This document shows positions 1 to 10,749 of a DNA stretch of 64,000 nucleotides, piece by piece; the stretch's first letter is position 1, and every line of letters starts with the position of its first letter. The notes below the pieces were generated by a model that was not told the origin of the DNA, did no database searches, and saw only the letters and a list, made by a program, of their open reading frames with translations. A program made the position numbers and the translations under genes. This stretch comes from Glycine soja. Taxonomy: Eukaryota > Streptophyta > Magnoliopsida > Fabales > Fabaceae. The stretch covers positions 6,202,501 through 6,266,500 of the forward strand of contig NC_041005.1 in the NCBI RefSeq assembly GCF_004193775.1, given 5' to 3'.

Positions 1-510
1 TGAAATCGTGGATCCGTGGATGGTACGTAATTGACATTTTTTGACACAATGTTCGTCAAAACTATTTCGAATTAACTATTGGTTTTCATTTTTTCTAGTC
101 TTTGTAAAAAATTAAAAAGATAAAACATAAATAAATCAAAATTATAATTTTTTTAATTAATAAACATCATACACACTTTCAAGCACCATAAAGATATTTT
201 AACTAAAAAATAAATGTTGTGTATCTATACAAATTCATTCACCAAAAAAAAATCTATACAAATTCTATTTTTCTAACTATTTTCCCAATTACCTCTATTC
301 AATGTGGAGATGTGGCATATTTCGTAGAGGTGGATTCACAAAAGCAGCAAGATCAATGCAAGAAAAAAATACTATTGAAAAAATAAAGAAGAACGAATAT
401 ATAATTTTTGTGTTGTTATTTAATCATAAAATAGGATACAAATATTAGTTTTTATTATAATTATCTTTAAAATCATTTAAATATAATTTTTAATTGAATA
501 ATAGTATATA
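1..510. other. AT-rich intergenic DNA, no gene seen
   Basis: Very AT-rich sequence with short A and T runs. No open frame of credible coding character, RNA gene or clear repeat was recognised up to the start of the inverted-repeat element near 511. Confidence 0.6.
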
Positions 511-1595
511 GACTTTTACAATAATAAGGGTTTCTTTTCAAACATATTCCAGGGAGATTTGTTTTGTAAGTATTTTGTCATCACTGTAAGCGAATCCATT
601 CCACGTGGCATCGTGGCATGCATTTTGCCAACTCAAGTGGCAAAATAGTCGAGGCTGCAAAATAGGTGCAACTTTTTTCAGGTGTTGTCAATAGGGGCTA
701 TGAATCCATTCCACGTGGGCATGCATTTCGCCAACTCCAGTGACAAAACAGGCTACAGGAGAATCAACATGGCATTTCGCCATTGATGTTGGCCAAAACA
801 AGGATGGGTTTGGCGCGACACACGGGGCAAGTGGTGTGGGAAGGTAGCCACTCGTCTATGCACTCGGGGTGGAACACGAGGTCGCACTTGGGGATTAAAC
901 GCAGCGTTTCGGTGTCCTCGAACTCGTTCAAGCACACCGCACACTCCAGCGTCCCCTTTCCTAGCTTTTCACATTCATCGCCATCGAGTACTCCAGCGTC
1001 AGGAACGTGTCGATCACCGCCTGGTCGAAACTCGCGTGAGCTGCGTCGCGACCTACCAAAGGTGTCAGGGAGGTTGTGGATGCTGGCGGAGGGGGAGCCG
1101 AAGTAGTGGCGGATGTGGATGGAGAAGCCCATTAGAAACAACGCGACGATAATTATTTGATATTTCATGGATGGTGGTGGAAGACATTGGGATTTGGGAT
1201 TGAGAAATGAGAAACAACGTAAACTGCATGCTTTCCCTCCCACCAGCTCACGTGAAAGTTGTCCCGCTTGGTCACATGCTGGTTTCGCCAATGTCAATGG
1301 CGAAATGCCATGCTGGTTTCGCAGCCCCTATTGGCGAAATGTCATGCTCCATGCCACGTGGACAACAACCTGAAAAAGCTGAAAGCATGCGAATCCACGT
1401 GAAGTCTCTGTTTCGCAGCCTCGACTAGCGAAATGCCATGCTACCTGTTTCGCCAACTCAAGTGGCGAAATGCATGTAAATGTAATGCCGCGTGGAATGG
1501 ATTCGCTTACAGTGATGGCGAAATGCTTACAAAACAACCCACCCCCCCCCCCCACACCCAAATATGTTTGAAAAGAAATCCTTATTGAAAAATAG
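511..1595. mobile_element. Long-TIR (Pack-MULE-like or foldback) element carrying a gene fragment
   Basis: The two ends are imperfect reverse complements over about 280-320 bases each (left arm about 511-800, right arm about 1268-1595). Shared blocks include the outer piece at 524-547 with its partner at 1561-1586, the stretch around 575-650 (ending in gtcgaggctgc) with its partner at 1421-1520, and the innermost block at 768-798 with its partner at 1270-1310. The arms are built from repeated TTTCGCCA / TGGCGAAA sub-units and carry several G-box cores (CACGTG near 602, 712, 1355 and 1396). The loop of about 470 bp holds a RING-H2 gene fragment. This architecture is that of gene-capturing Mutator-like or foldback elements; the superfamily is inferred, and I could not find a convincing 9-bp target duplication. 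Confidence 0.65.
764..1168 (-). pseudogene. Captured RING-H2 finger (ATL family) E3 ligase fragment, broken
   Basis: ATL proteins are membrane-anchored RING-H2 ubiquitin ligases. Read leftward from the ATG at 1166-1168, the frame begins [15 protein letters not shown], a single hydrophobic membrane segment, and later gives [21 protein letters not shown] and TTCPVCRA, which are RING-H2 hallmarks. Three faults mark it as dead. The fourth metal ligand is lost: after PKC the family has CDH but here it is CDL. The middle region (about 970-1040) matches the family ([12 protein letters not shown]) only in another frame, so a frameshift lies between the membrane segment and the RING. The frame then runs straight into the inverted-repeat arm instead of a normal ATL C-terminus. 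It sits wholly in the loop of the TIR element, so it was probably captured as a fragment. Confidence 0.75.
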
Positions 1596-1840
1596 TTTGT
1601 AAATCAAACCCACTTTGGTCAATTAGCCTCAATTGGGCCAAAAATACGATTTTCTGAACCTATTGGGTGGTTGATCAACATGTATAATTTTATCTCGAAT
1701 ATAAAAAATAATAATTTATTATATTAATTAAAAAATTGAGTAAATAGTTTATTTAGTACTCGAAGTACGCATTCCTATGCATTCACTAAGAATCTATTCC
1801 CTGCATGTTGAAAATCATCAACTTAGACAATAAAATATAT
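1596..1840. other. AT-rich spacer
   Basis: Short AT-rich stretch between the TIR element and a dispersed repeat; nothing recognised. Confidence 0.5.
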
Positions 1841-2090
1841 AAATGTTAAGATAAATTAGTCTAATTATTAAGCATCTTGCCAATTTGATTTTTTTTTTAA
1901 ATATGACATTTAACGCTAAAGGGGTCATGAAATTATACTATTTACTCATAAATTAATCATGACATACATAATTTATAATAAACGGTTTGACTAATTCACA
2001 TTATATATACATTTATTAATTAAATTGGTGATTTAAAAAATATATGAACTAAATTGTCAATAAAAACATAATTCAGGGACTAAATAAGAT
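1841..2090 (-). repeat. Dispersed MITE-like repeat, reverse copy of 42,352-42,602
   Basis: The reverse complement follows the sequence at 42,352-42,602 almost end to end. Both include the order 'gaattatgt', 'attagtcaaa', 'ttattataaattatgtatg', 'tgtcatatttaa', 'attattagactaattta'. Similarity by eye is about 70% with small indels. This is a non-coding dispersed repeat family present twice in the window in opposite orientation. Confidence 0.6.
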
Positions 2091-4540
2091 ATTTATATTA
2101 AAAAAATAGTTGATATTATGTAAATAAGCTTATAAGCTTCTCAAATAGGAAAAAAAAACATTTAAGATATTTATAGCAAGATATAACATTTATTCTCTGC
2201 AAGCGAAAAAAGTCCTTTTTAATAATTAAAATAAACCCTTTTCGGAATAAGATACGTACTCTTTTAAATTTTTTTTTGAGAAGACACTGAATAATTAAGC
2301 ATTAAGTACTTTTTTTTTAGATTTTCGGTTCAATTTTTATTTAAAGCAAATAAAGTGAAATTTATTGGAGTAGTACATAAAGGGGAAGGTGGGGCTTCAC
2401 GTGAAGCGGATTGCCCATGGGCCATGGTCACTATCACTATCAAAGCTGGGTTGGGCCACGTCCGCATGAGTCATATATGAAAACGAAATGTTTCTATCTT
2501 CTCTTGTTTTCAATGAAATTAACTTTTGTTCAAATTTAACTATTTTTTTTAATAAAATAGGAAATTTAGAATAAATTTGGATGTACATTTTAATCATAGT
2601 CAATGATTCAAAATCAAACCTTTCAAAATTAGTTTTACAAAATTCTAGACCAAAAGAATACTAAATTTCATTTCATATATTCTCACAAAGAGTGATATTA
2701 TTGACACTCTAAGATACACAGGATCTCTATATAAAAAAATATCTATTGACACTCTCAACTTATTTAAAAAAAATATTCTAATTTTCAAATCTATCTTATT
2801 TAAGTTTTTCTTTTTTATATATAAGTTAATTTTATTTATATATGATATATAAAATTTAAAAAATAAAAATAAGATAAATATAATTTTTTTAAAATAAAAA
2901 TGTCTATAATTATGATAACATAATGTTATCCTTATATTTAAAAAAGTGAGAGGTGTGAATATAGTATTATTAATAGCCTCATCTTTTAGTAAGTCTTCCT
3001 CGTCAAAAAAGATAACGACAATGTTATTTTTGAAATATTAATCAACAAAAAAATGTAATGGGAAAAACATATTTATACTTCTTTTTTTTCATATGACATC
3101 ATTAAAAGCAATTTCTTTTACGTTTAAGATTATGAGATAATCTTCTATTCATAACATTAATCATTGAAAAAATAATGTAGTATACTTGTGTCAAATGGTG
3201 ATCTTATTTCATTGAATGAACATTCTCATGATTGTTAGACAAAAGAAAAAGGAATTAAGAATCAGGGATTTTGTTTTATATCTCATTACATAAATTAGGA
3301 ATCGTGTTTTTCTTAATTAGTATTTTAGCCGGTGCATTGATCAAAATAAATATTTATTCCACACATCTATAATTTATAATTTATAATAAAAATATTTTTA
3401 AATATATAAATATATTATAATTAAAATCTGTATTGTGATATGTTGTTATTTTTATCTATTGATAATTTCTTTTAAAAAATGTTCAAATTTAAGTTAAAAT
3501 TAAATATGCTAAAGATAATAGATTGAAAGAGATAAAAAGTTAAGTTGATATAGACATATTGCTTTTGTATGATGAATTGCTTTTATCTATTATACATTTA
3601 TACTATTAGTTCAAATTTCTTTTGCATGATGAATTGCTTTAAGTTGCATCTAAACTGTGTGACTAAATGTATTTAAGACTCATTTGTTGTTGTTGTCATT
3701 GATGATGTTTTGGATTTGGATAGTGGTAAATATTGAATGAGACAGCTAAGCTTAGAAGAATATAGTAGAATTCATAGAGAAAAAAGAAGACAAAGGAAAA
3801 GCCATCCAAATGCTATTAATTGTGCTAATAATTTGATGGGGTATTGTACTGATGTCGTTTACAATTGCCGCGATAATATTGGCTTGAAATGTTTGACAAC
3901 AAAGGATGAGAGAGCCACGTTATGTCTTTATTGCTGAAATCAAACTCCAAAGAGTATTCCAAATTTTCCTCTGTGCTGTGTTCTATTGAAGGATCGTGTT
4001 TTTCTAGTTAATTATTTCTTTGTTGATTCAGTGTTGGTTGGTTGGAACTTGGAAGGCTGTCATTGATTCTAAATTTGGTGTTTATGTCATGTGGCGTAAT
4101 AGATTATTGCTTTGGGAAGTAAAATCCCTTATGCTGAAATATAGAATGTTCTTCATTGGCTACATTCTGATGTTTGAATTGAATGTTGAAGTGTGGGAAA
4201 AATGTGCTGTGAGCAATGCCATCGGATAAGTGGGTTACTTTGGCTGAGTTTTTTCTTGGCTCATGCGAATGATCATCATTTATCTTGATTTCTTGGAGTG
4301 TTTTTGGTTACCAGTTCAAACTAATTAAACCATGTTCAACACCAATGGTACAAATTTTTACTTCTTTGTTTCATTTTTTACTACTACAGAATTCTTTTTT
4401 ATAACGGTTAAAAATAACTTTTTAGATTGGTTGTACATATATTCTACTAAGTCATGTTATAGAAAAGTCATGACTTTTTGAATTATATTTTAGATCTTAA
4501 ATGTTTTTTTTTTTAAAATAATATTCTAAAGAGGAAACTG
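2091..4540. other. AT-rich intergenic DNA with one unrecognised short ORF
   Basis: Mostly AT-rich, low-complexity sequence. A small GC richer patch at about 2385-2470 contains the palindromes CTTCACGTGAAG and GCCCATGGGC but no recognisable gene. A 66-codon frame at 3737-3937 (+), beginning MRQLSLEEYSRI and rich in Arg/Lys then Cys, is the only stretch that looks faintly coding. I do not recognise it and see no splice context that would extend it. Confidence 0.5.
4376..4440 (+). repeat. Possible CACTA-like terminal fragment
   Basis: The sequence actactacagaattc followed by ataacggttaaaaataac resembles the termini and subterminal repeats of plant CACTA (En/Spm) elements. Related 'gtacagaataacttttt' and 'ataacaacg' units occur around 7,880-8,150. 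No paired end or 3-bp target duplication was found, so this is only a resemblance. Confidence 0.2.
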
Positions 4541-4554
4541 GAATTTATTCCAAA

Positions 4555-4735
4555 GAAATAGGACCAATTACATCAGAATTGAGAATGTGTTCCACTTGAC
4601 TAGGATCCTCCATCCAGAATTGTTCAACATAAACTAAAAGCTAAATAAGCTAATTCATGGGCTACTCTATTTACATTTCTAATAAAATTAAGTCTGGCTG
4701 ACTCAAAACCAGAACAAACTTCTGGCCTAGTCCTC
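4555..4735 (-). pseudogene. LINE RNase H-domain C-terminal fragment (decayed)
   Basis: On the minus strand the frame reads FESARLNFIRNVNRVAHELA and then ends at a stop near 4,638. The pattern F-[IV]-x-R-x-x-N-x-x-A-H-x-L-A is typical of the C-terminal RNase H domain of plant non-LTR retrotransposons. Only the last few dozen residues survive and no reverse transcriptase lies beside them, so it is a 5'-truncated relic. Confidence 0.4.
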
Positions 4736-4739
4736 AAAG

Positions 4740-5179
4740 GTTTAAAGCAAGGAATAATAATAACAATATTAACCCTTGTTCTCTTTCTTCTTATTCCTCC
4801 TCCAGTTCTCTTTTCATCAACCACCAACAAAAGCAACAAGCAGATGCGTGTGGAACTAAGTCTACATATTTCTCAATGAACCAATTCTCGGATTTCCTTA
4901 ATGAACCTGAAGATTACAGCACAAGCAACAATGAGTATAGTAATGATAGTGAACAAATTGATTACATCACAAGCAGTCTTGAATCATGTTTGAATGATGA
5001 TGATGATTGCAGGGAAAAAGAAAAAGAAATGGAAATGGAATTTGACTTCAGCAGTGTTACACAAAATCAAGTGCTGATATAAATTCAGGAGGGGAAAGAG
5101 AGGAAGACAGTGAAGAAGGCACTGATTTGAATGTCCTTTTGCAGTTATACAATCAGAATCCCAAAACATGTTTGTCTTA
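4740..5179 (+). pseudogene. Unrecognised acidic ORF with an apparent frameshift
   Basis: A frame open from about 4,704 runs through an Asn/Ser-rich part, then MNQFSDFLNEPEDYSTSNNE from 4,876, then a poly-Asp and Lys/Glu-rich acidic segment, and stops at 5,082. Directly after the stop another frame continues in the same style (SSADINSGGEREEDSEEG) and ends with LYNQNPKTCLS at about 5,179. The switch would need one base gained or lost near 5,060-5,072. Composition resembles the flexible tail of a transcription factor, but no domain is visible and I cannot name it. It could also be part of a genuine spliced gene. Confidence 0.35.
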
Positions 5180-5659
5180 AAATTATGTGTTGCTTATATA
5201 AACTCACATGCCTGAATGCTACAGCAGATATTCAAGAACCAATTTATCACAATCCTTGAGTCCATCCACACTATAACTGGGGCAAGAATAATTATATATC
5301 ATCAATCCAATCAAACAAAATGAAAATAAATGCTACAGCAACTTTAACAGATCAAATTTGATACCAGATTTTGATGTGTGGGTGCCCGATATCCATTTGA
5401 TGCATTTCTAGCAGCAGTGCTCAAGGAGTGATAGATTCTTTAAATCAAAAGCCAAGAGAAAAAGGAAAATGCAAGAAAAAAAAAAAAACAGACATTATCA
5501 AGTATGCTACTTAAGTTAGGCATGATATCTTATGTATAGGTATACACTAAAAAGGATCCTATTATATTAAATTCTTGGAAGTTTTACCCGGTATCCATTC
5601 ACATCGAAAAATTAATACTCGTTCATTATGTAAGATGAAGAACATGAGGTTCACAATAG

Positions 5660-6310
5660 GAGTCTAAGTGAGAGTGTAAGTCATGTATTTTGAGTTTTAT
5701 TTATTTTTCAATTTAATCCAATTAAATTTAATTGAGTTAGATTAGTTTGGATTTATCTTTTTTGTTTTATCAACTCAATTTAACTTTAATTGGATTGGAT
5801 TAGATTGGTTATTGGATTGAGTCATAAAAAAAACTATCACATTTTTAAGTCTTGAAAAAATAATAATAAAAATCTTTAGACTAAAAAATAGCAAGATATT
5901 TTTTTTTTACTGAATAGTAAAGATATTTTAAAAATCAATATTCATAAAATATTATATTATTCATATTATATAAAAAATTAAACCATAAATATACTTATAG
6001 TATTATTCATAAAATAATGTATTACTTTAAGATAAACAAAAAAAAGCTAAACTCCAAAATAATGTATTATTTTAAGAATGGGATGTGCTTAATTTAGTAT
6101 ACATATGTATTAGTAATTTAATTATATGTGGGTTGGGTTGAGATTTGATTGGATCCAAAATTCCAAACTTGTTATCCAATCTAATTTTAATTAGATTTAT
6201 TAAACTAAAACCAATTCAATAGTTTAATTTAATCCACACAAATCTAATTGAATTAAGTTGGATAAGATGGATTCTCATATTAAATCCAATTTACTTACAC
6301 CCCTATTCAC
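5660..6310. repeat. Foldback MITE-like element
   Basis: The left part (from 'gagtgtaagtcat' at about 5,671) and the right part (ending 'acttacacccc' at about 6,303) are inverted relative to each other. Both arms are made of alternating attggattgg / aatccaat-type motifs. The gggtgtaagt terminus resembles hAT-type MITEs. Boundaries and target duplication could not be fixed by eye. Confidence 0.4.
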
Positions 6311-9250
6311 ATTAATACAGTGTGCACCTTTACTTTGGTACCGAGAAGGTTATGTTCGCAATCAATAAAGTGCAATGATATTAATTGAATTTTTCAATTT
6401 ACAAGAAATAATTTTATATAAGTACATAACTCACTTACATAACATGTGAAGATGGACCAAGACTATAGTAATCTCAGACCGTACAACAATTTCTTGTCTT
6501 ACATGTTAGAAATATCGACTTCTCTTTCCCCTTGATAAAAATCCACTTATAGATAACAAATTGGCCTCTGTCAGTTCAAAGTGTGATGTGATGAGGCTTT
6601 GATAGGCTAAGACGTGTGGAATGATTGGGCCTTTAATGGGCATATCGACGATCCAGAACAATACATGTTATATATTCGACATTGTTTACTTTTAAAATAA
6701 GTATTTAAAAAGAAAAATTATTTAATAAATAGATAGGATTTGTTTCTTAAATAAGTAAAAAAAATATTTTTTAAATAAAAATAGTTTAGACCAACATACT
6801 AAAATAAAAAATTACTTATATTTTATTAAAACAAGTTTTCAACAAATTGGGTCAAAATCGTCAATTTAATAATTAATACTCCCTCTGAACTAATATACAA
6901 ACCAAAAAAGTGATATGATTGGACTTAAATTAAATATAAATAAATTTAACTAATTTTATCTTATTTAATAATATTATTTTTAAATTACTCTTTATTTAAT
7001 TCTAATTTTATTTTCAATGACTCTTTTTTATTCATGATAACAAGTTTTAATAAATGATATTTTAAAAATAATTTTTTTATTTAAAATTAGAATAATTAAA
7101 TAATGTCAACTAACTTTTTTAATTAATGTGAAATTAATTATTTTTGCTTATCACATATGAGTGTAAGGGAGTATTTTTTACTAATAGTTTTTTAATAATT
7201 ATAAATTAGGTTTTTTAATAATTAATAATTTTAATTCATTTATAATTAGCTTCGGTGAAAAATTAGTTTATAATTAACCTATTCATTATACTAATCACAA
7301 TTATTAATTAACAATCTAACAAATAAATCAAAATTTTCAATTTATAAAGCTAGGAGAATTAAATGCTACAATTAAAAATCAAGAAGAACAAAATCATAAA
7401 TTTAAAAAATTAGGAGTATAAAATTTATAGTTTAATACATGTGTTGTAAATCATTCAAACCACCACCCAACCACACAAAATTCATGTAAATCACCTTTTC
7501 CAAGCACTTTACAATTCCAATATGCTAAAGCCCACGTAGCCTCCACGAAACCAACATTATGCATTTCATGACCACTGTTCCCTCGATTCACAAGCCTTTT
7601 ATTTCCACCAATAACTTCATGCAACTTACTTGTAAATGACACATATTGTTCATTTCCTATAATACATCCTTCTTGTACATCTGCAACATTAAATACTCCC
7701 TCCCACATACATGTATCTTACCGTGACACATGTACAAACCATTCCTTTATTGCATCCCCAAATACTACCCCTGCTCTAAAATTAACAAATGGTGATATTT
7801 TTGTGTGTATAATAACAACAAGGTAGATGGAATCTAAATTCTTATGCATGATGCTTCTATCTTAAACCTTTCACCACTACACTAATCTTAGTCGTAGTAC
7901 AGAATAACTTTTTAATTGCAAATTCTCTTGCCAGCAGTTGTAAAATCATTCTTAAAATAAACAACATTTTTTAATTGTTATAAAATTGTCCTAGAAACAT
8001 AAATAACAACGTATTTTAACTGTTAGAAATTCTATTACTAAAGGTTATAAAATTGTTCCAATATATATAATAATATTTTACTTGTGTATATTGTTATTAT
8101 TAATAATTGAAAAATTGTTTTTTAAACATATAATAAACAACAGTTTATTAAGAGAAAAAAGAGTACTCAACTCCCCTATAATTCATCTCTTTTACAAATA
8201 GATAGGTAGCTCAAATTTTAACTTTGTCTTAATTAATCCTTAAATTTAATATTGTTTGCAAATAGACACCATAAATTTTAAATTTATTTTAATTGATCTT
8301 TAAATTTTTTTTACATAGACACCTTGAACTTGATCCTTAAGGTTTATCTTTTTTACAAATAGTTTTTCTATCAAATTAAAGATAAATTATTTCTCATAAA
8401 TATCAATCTTTCATTAATATTTTTCATCTTATGCTACACTTTTATTTTAAATAAAAATATGAATTTAAACATAAATAAAATAATAAAAGGTAATTAAAAA
8501 TCTTTATTTAATTTTTTAATTCTAAATTTTATCACGTTATATTTTTTTATAAAAATAGTATACTAAAAAAACTAATAATGATTGAGATTTATTATTGGTT
8601 AGTAGTTTAATTCCAATTTAATATAAGACTATTTATAAGAGAGATAATACATATGTAAAAAAAAAAAACAGATATATTGTATAAATGAACAACAAACTTT
8701 TTTTTTAATACATAGTACTTGCTCTATTTTTTATTTATATGACTCAATTACTTAATTTATCATGATTAAGAAAACTAATTAATTTTGTTGATATGAATAA
8801 ATTTGTATTAAATTTATATATTTTTTCAAAATTATCCGTCACTACCCATATCTCTTTTTTTATGAGTTTTTATCTATCTTTTAATTACTTGTTTACTAGT
8901 ATAATTAAGTAAGAATAATTCAATATAAAAATAATTAATGCACAAACAATATGAACTAAGTCTTATAAAAAGAAATGAATATTGTTTTTAATCTGAATCT
9001 TACAAATAGTAACAAATCATAACCTATTAGTTGATACACATTGGTATATATTTTTATTTTAAATATTAAATTATGTTAAAAATTGTCCATCAAATAAAAT
9101 TAATAAAATTGGTTAAATGTCTGCTGGGTTCCCTCTAGGTGTGAGAAGTTTCATTTGGGTTTTACCTTTGAATGAACTCATTGCTACAAGAGATTTTTTC
9201 CTCTTTTCTCGCCCATTGCTGCCCATCTTTCTTTTACTTTAGATTTGAGA
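6311..9250. other. AT-rich intergenic DNA with decayed repeat arms
   Basis: Mostly AT-rich sequence. The stretch 7,451-7,708 is less AT-rich and has an 85-codon minus-strand frame (MWEGVFNVADVQEGCIIGNE...) that I do not recognise; it may be a transposon-gene scrap. Around 7,880-8,150 there are repeated 'ataacaacgt / ttaactgttag' units like CACTA subterminal repeats. Around 8,165-8,370 the text 'tttacaaatag / atagacacc' recurs and looks like one arm of a MITE. No intact gene is seen. Confidence 0.45.
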
Positions 9251-9414
9251 TATTATTGAGCTTAGTGTACCATGAAAACCTTTATCTCATGGGAATTGCT
9301 TTGTGCACTTAGAAATTTTACTATACACCCAGCACTTTTTAATAGTTTTCAAAATTATCCCTGACAAACTCGCGAATTCATAAACCGCAACGGATTAAAA
9401 ATTCGTATGTATGT

Positions 9415-9487
9415 TCATAGTATGGATTACAGTTTTTTTAAAAACTCTGTTATAGCTATTTCATAGTATGGATTACAGTTTTTTTTT
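9415..9487 (+). repeat. Short direct duplication, period about 46 bp
   Basis: The block tcatagtatggattacag plus a T run occurs at about 9,415 and again at about 9,461, separated by about 20 bases. It is a simple local duplication with no coding content. Confidence 0.6.
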
Positions 9488-9939
9488 TTATTAAAATGTT
9501 TTACAAATTAATGATCCATATAAGATTCTAGCATGTGATTTTAGTTATTAATAGGACACTCTAGTCAATTGGGCTAATAGATCAATTATGTTATAAAATA
9601 ATTAATGTCGTTATATATAACACTAAAATTTCTAATGTATATTTAATGCAACTGTAAATTTACATTAGCTATGAATATGTTTGCTAACTATCAAGTTAGA
9701 AGGAACTTTGCTTCGGGATAGTTCCTTTTTAAATGTAATTTGTTACTGTAGACAAACTACTTTGTGTGTGCTTTGTTACTATTGCACTTTGCTATTGAAG
9801 ATAGACTTTTATGTACTTTGCTATTTCATAAAAACTTTGCTTGAAATATTTTCTATGATTGTGCAGTGGACTAATCAAGTAAATAAAGTAGGTTGTATGT
9901 AATATTTGTTATGTGCAGTGACATTAACTTCAATGGAGT

Positions 9940-10745
9940 CATCTAATAAAAAAATGGCAGGCAAAAGAAAAGTTTTAGGAAAAAATAATTAGGAAATAAG
10001 GCCGACGAAGGTTGGAAAAGGTCGACATTGAATGCTACAACCGTAGTATTGTCTACAAGCTTTAATGTTAATGTCACATAAGATCATGTGTCAAAAGTCG
10101 TATCAAATTATGGAGATCATGGTATGGTATTGTAAGTGACATCCTTGGCCAGAGTGGCTTTGATTGGGATGACACTAAGCACATAATCACAATTGAGAAT
10201 GAAGATGCTTGGTATGAATATTGCAATTATGTAATATATTTCTATTTGTTATTCAGTCGCATAAATCGGCTAAACTATTTCGTTTCAAGGGTGCCTCAAA
10301 ACTGGGATGATATAGTGGATTTGTGTGCTAAAGATAGAGCCACTAGTCATGGAGCAATTGTTATGGATGTTGATAATGAAGCAATGAGTAGAGAAACAAA
10401 TGAAGGGGAATTCATGGGTTTAGGTGCTACTACTAGTATAGACTTGGAAGAACCAAACTCTAATACAGAAGGAAAAAGACAAGGTTCAACTTATTTTGAC
10501 ACACATTCTCACAAAAAGATTGGAAAAAAGAAGTAATATGAGTTTCTTTGGATAAAATGGCCAAGTCTTTTGACCTAATGGTATAAAGATGGATGGTAAA
10601 GTTGATGAAGAAGATATTCAAGAACTGCTACTTAAGGCAGCTTTGATCCCAGATCTTAACAGACATCAATAGGCTATGGCTAGTTGACGATCCAAAGTCC
10701 TTCCAATTCACGAAAATACAAATTTGTTTTACCACATCTTGCAAA
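9940..10745 (+). pseudogene. Decayed Myb/SANT-like (Myb_DNA-bind_3) protein gene
   Basis: Proteins of this plant family (L10-interacting MYB type; also related to the second ORF of PIF/Harbinger elements) have a trihelix-like Myb domain followed by a conserved 'W-D' segment. Here the pieces appear in the right order but in different frames: DEGWKRSTLN near 10,005; KLWRSWYGIVSDILGQSGFD then WDDTKHIITIENEDAWYEY at about 10,112-10,220; SHKSAKLFRFKG at about 10,256-10,292; then VPQNWDDIVDLCAKDRATSH from 10,291 in the next frame. A C-terminal part (DGKVDEEDIQELLLKAALIP) follows at about 10,592-10,655 and is broken by stops. At least three frame changes and several stops make it a pseudogene. No transposase ORF is visible beside it. 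Confidence 0.6.
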
Positions 10746-10749
10746 ATGA

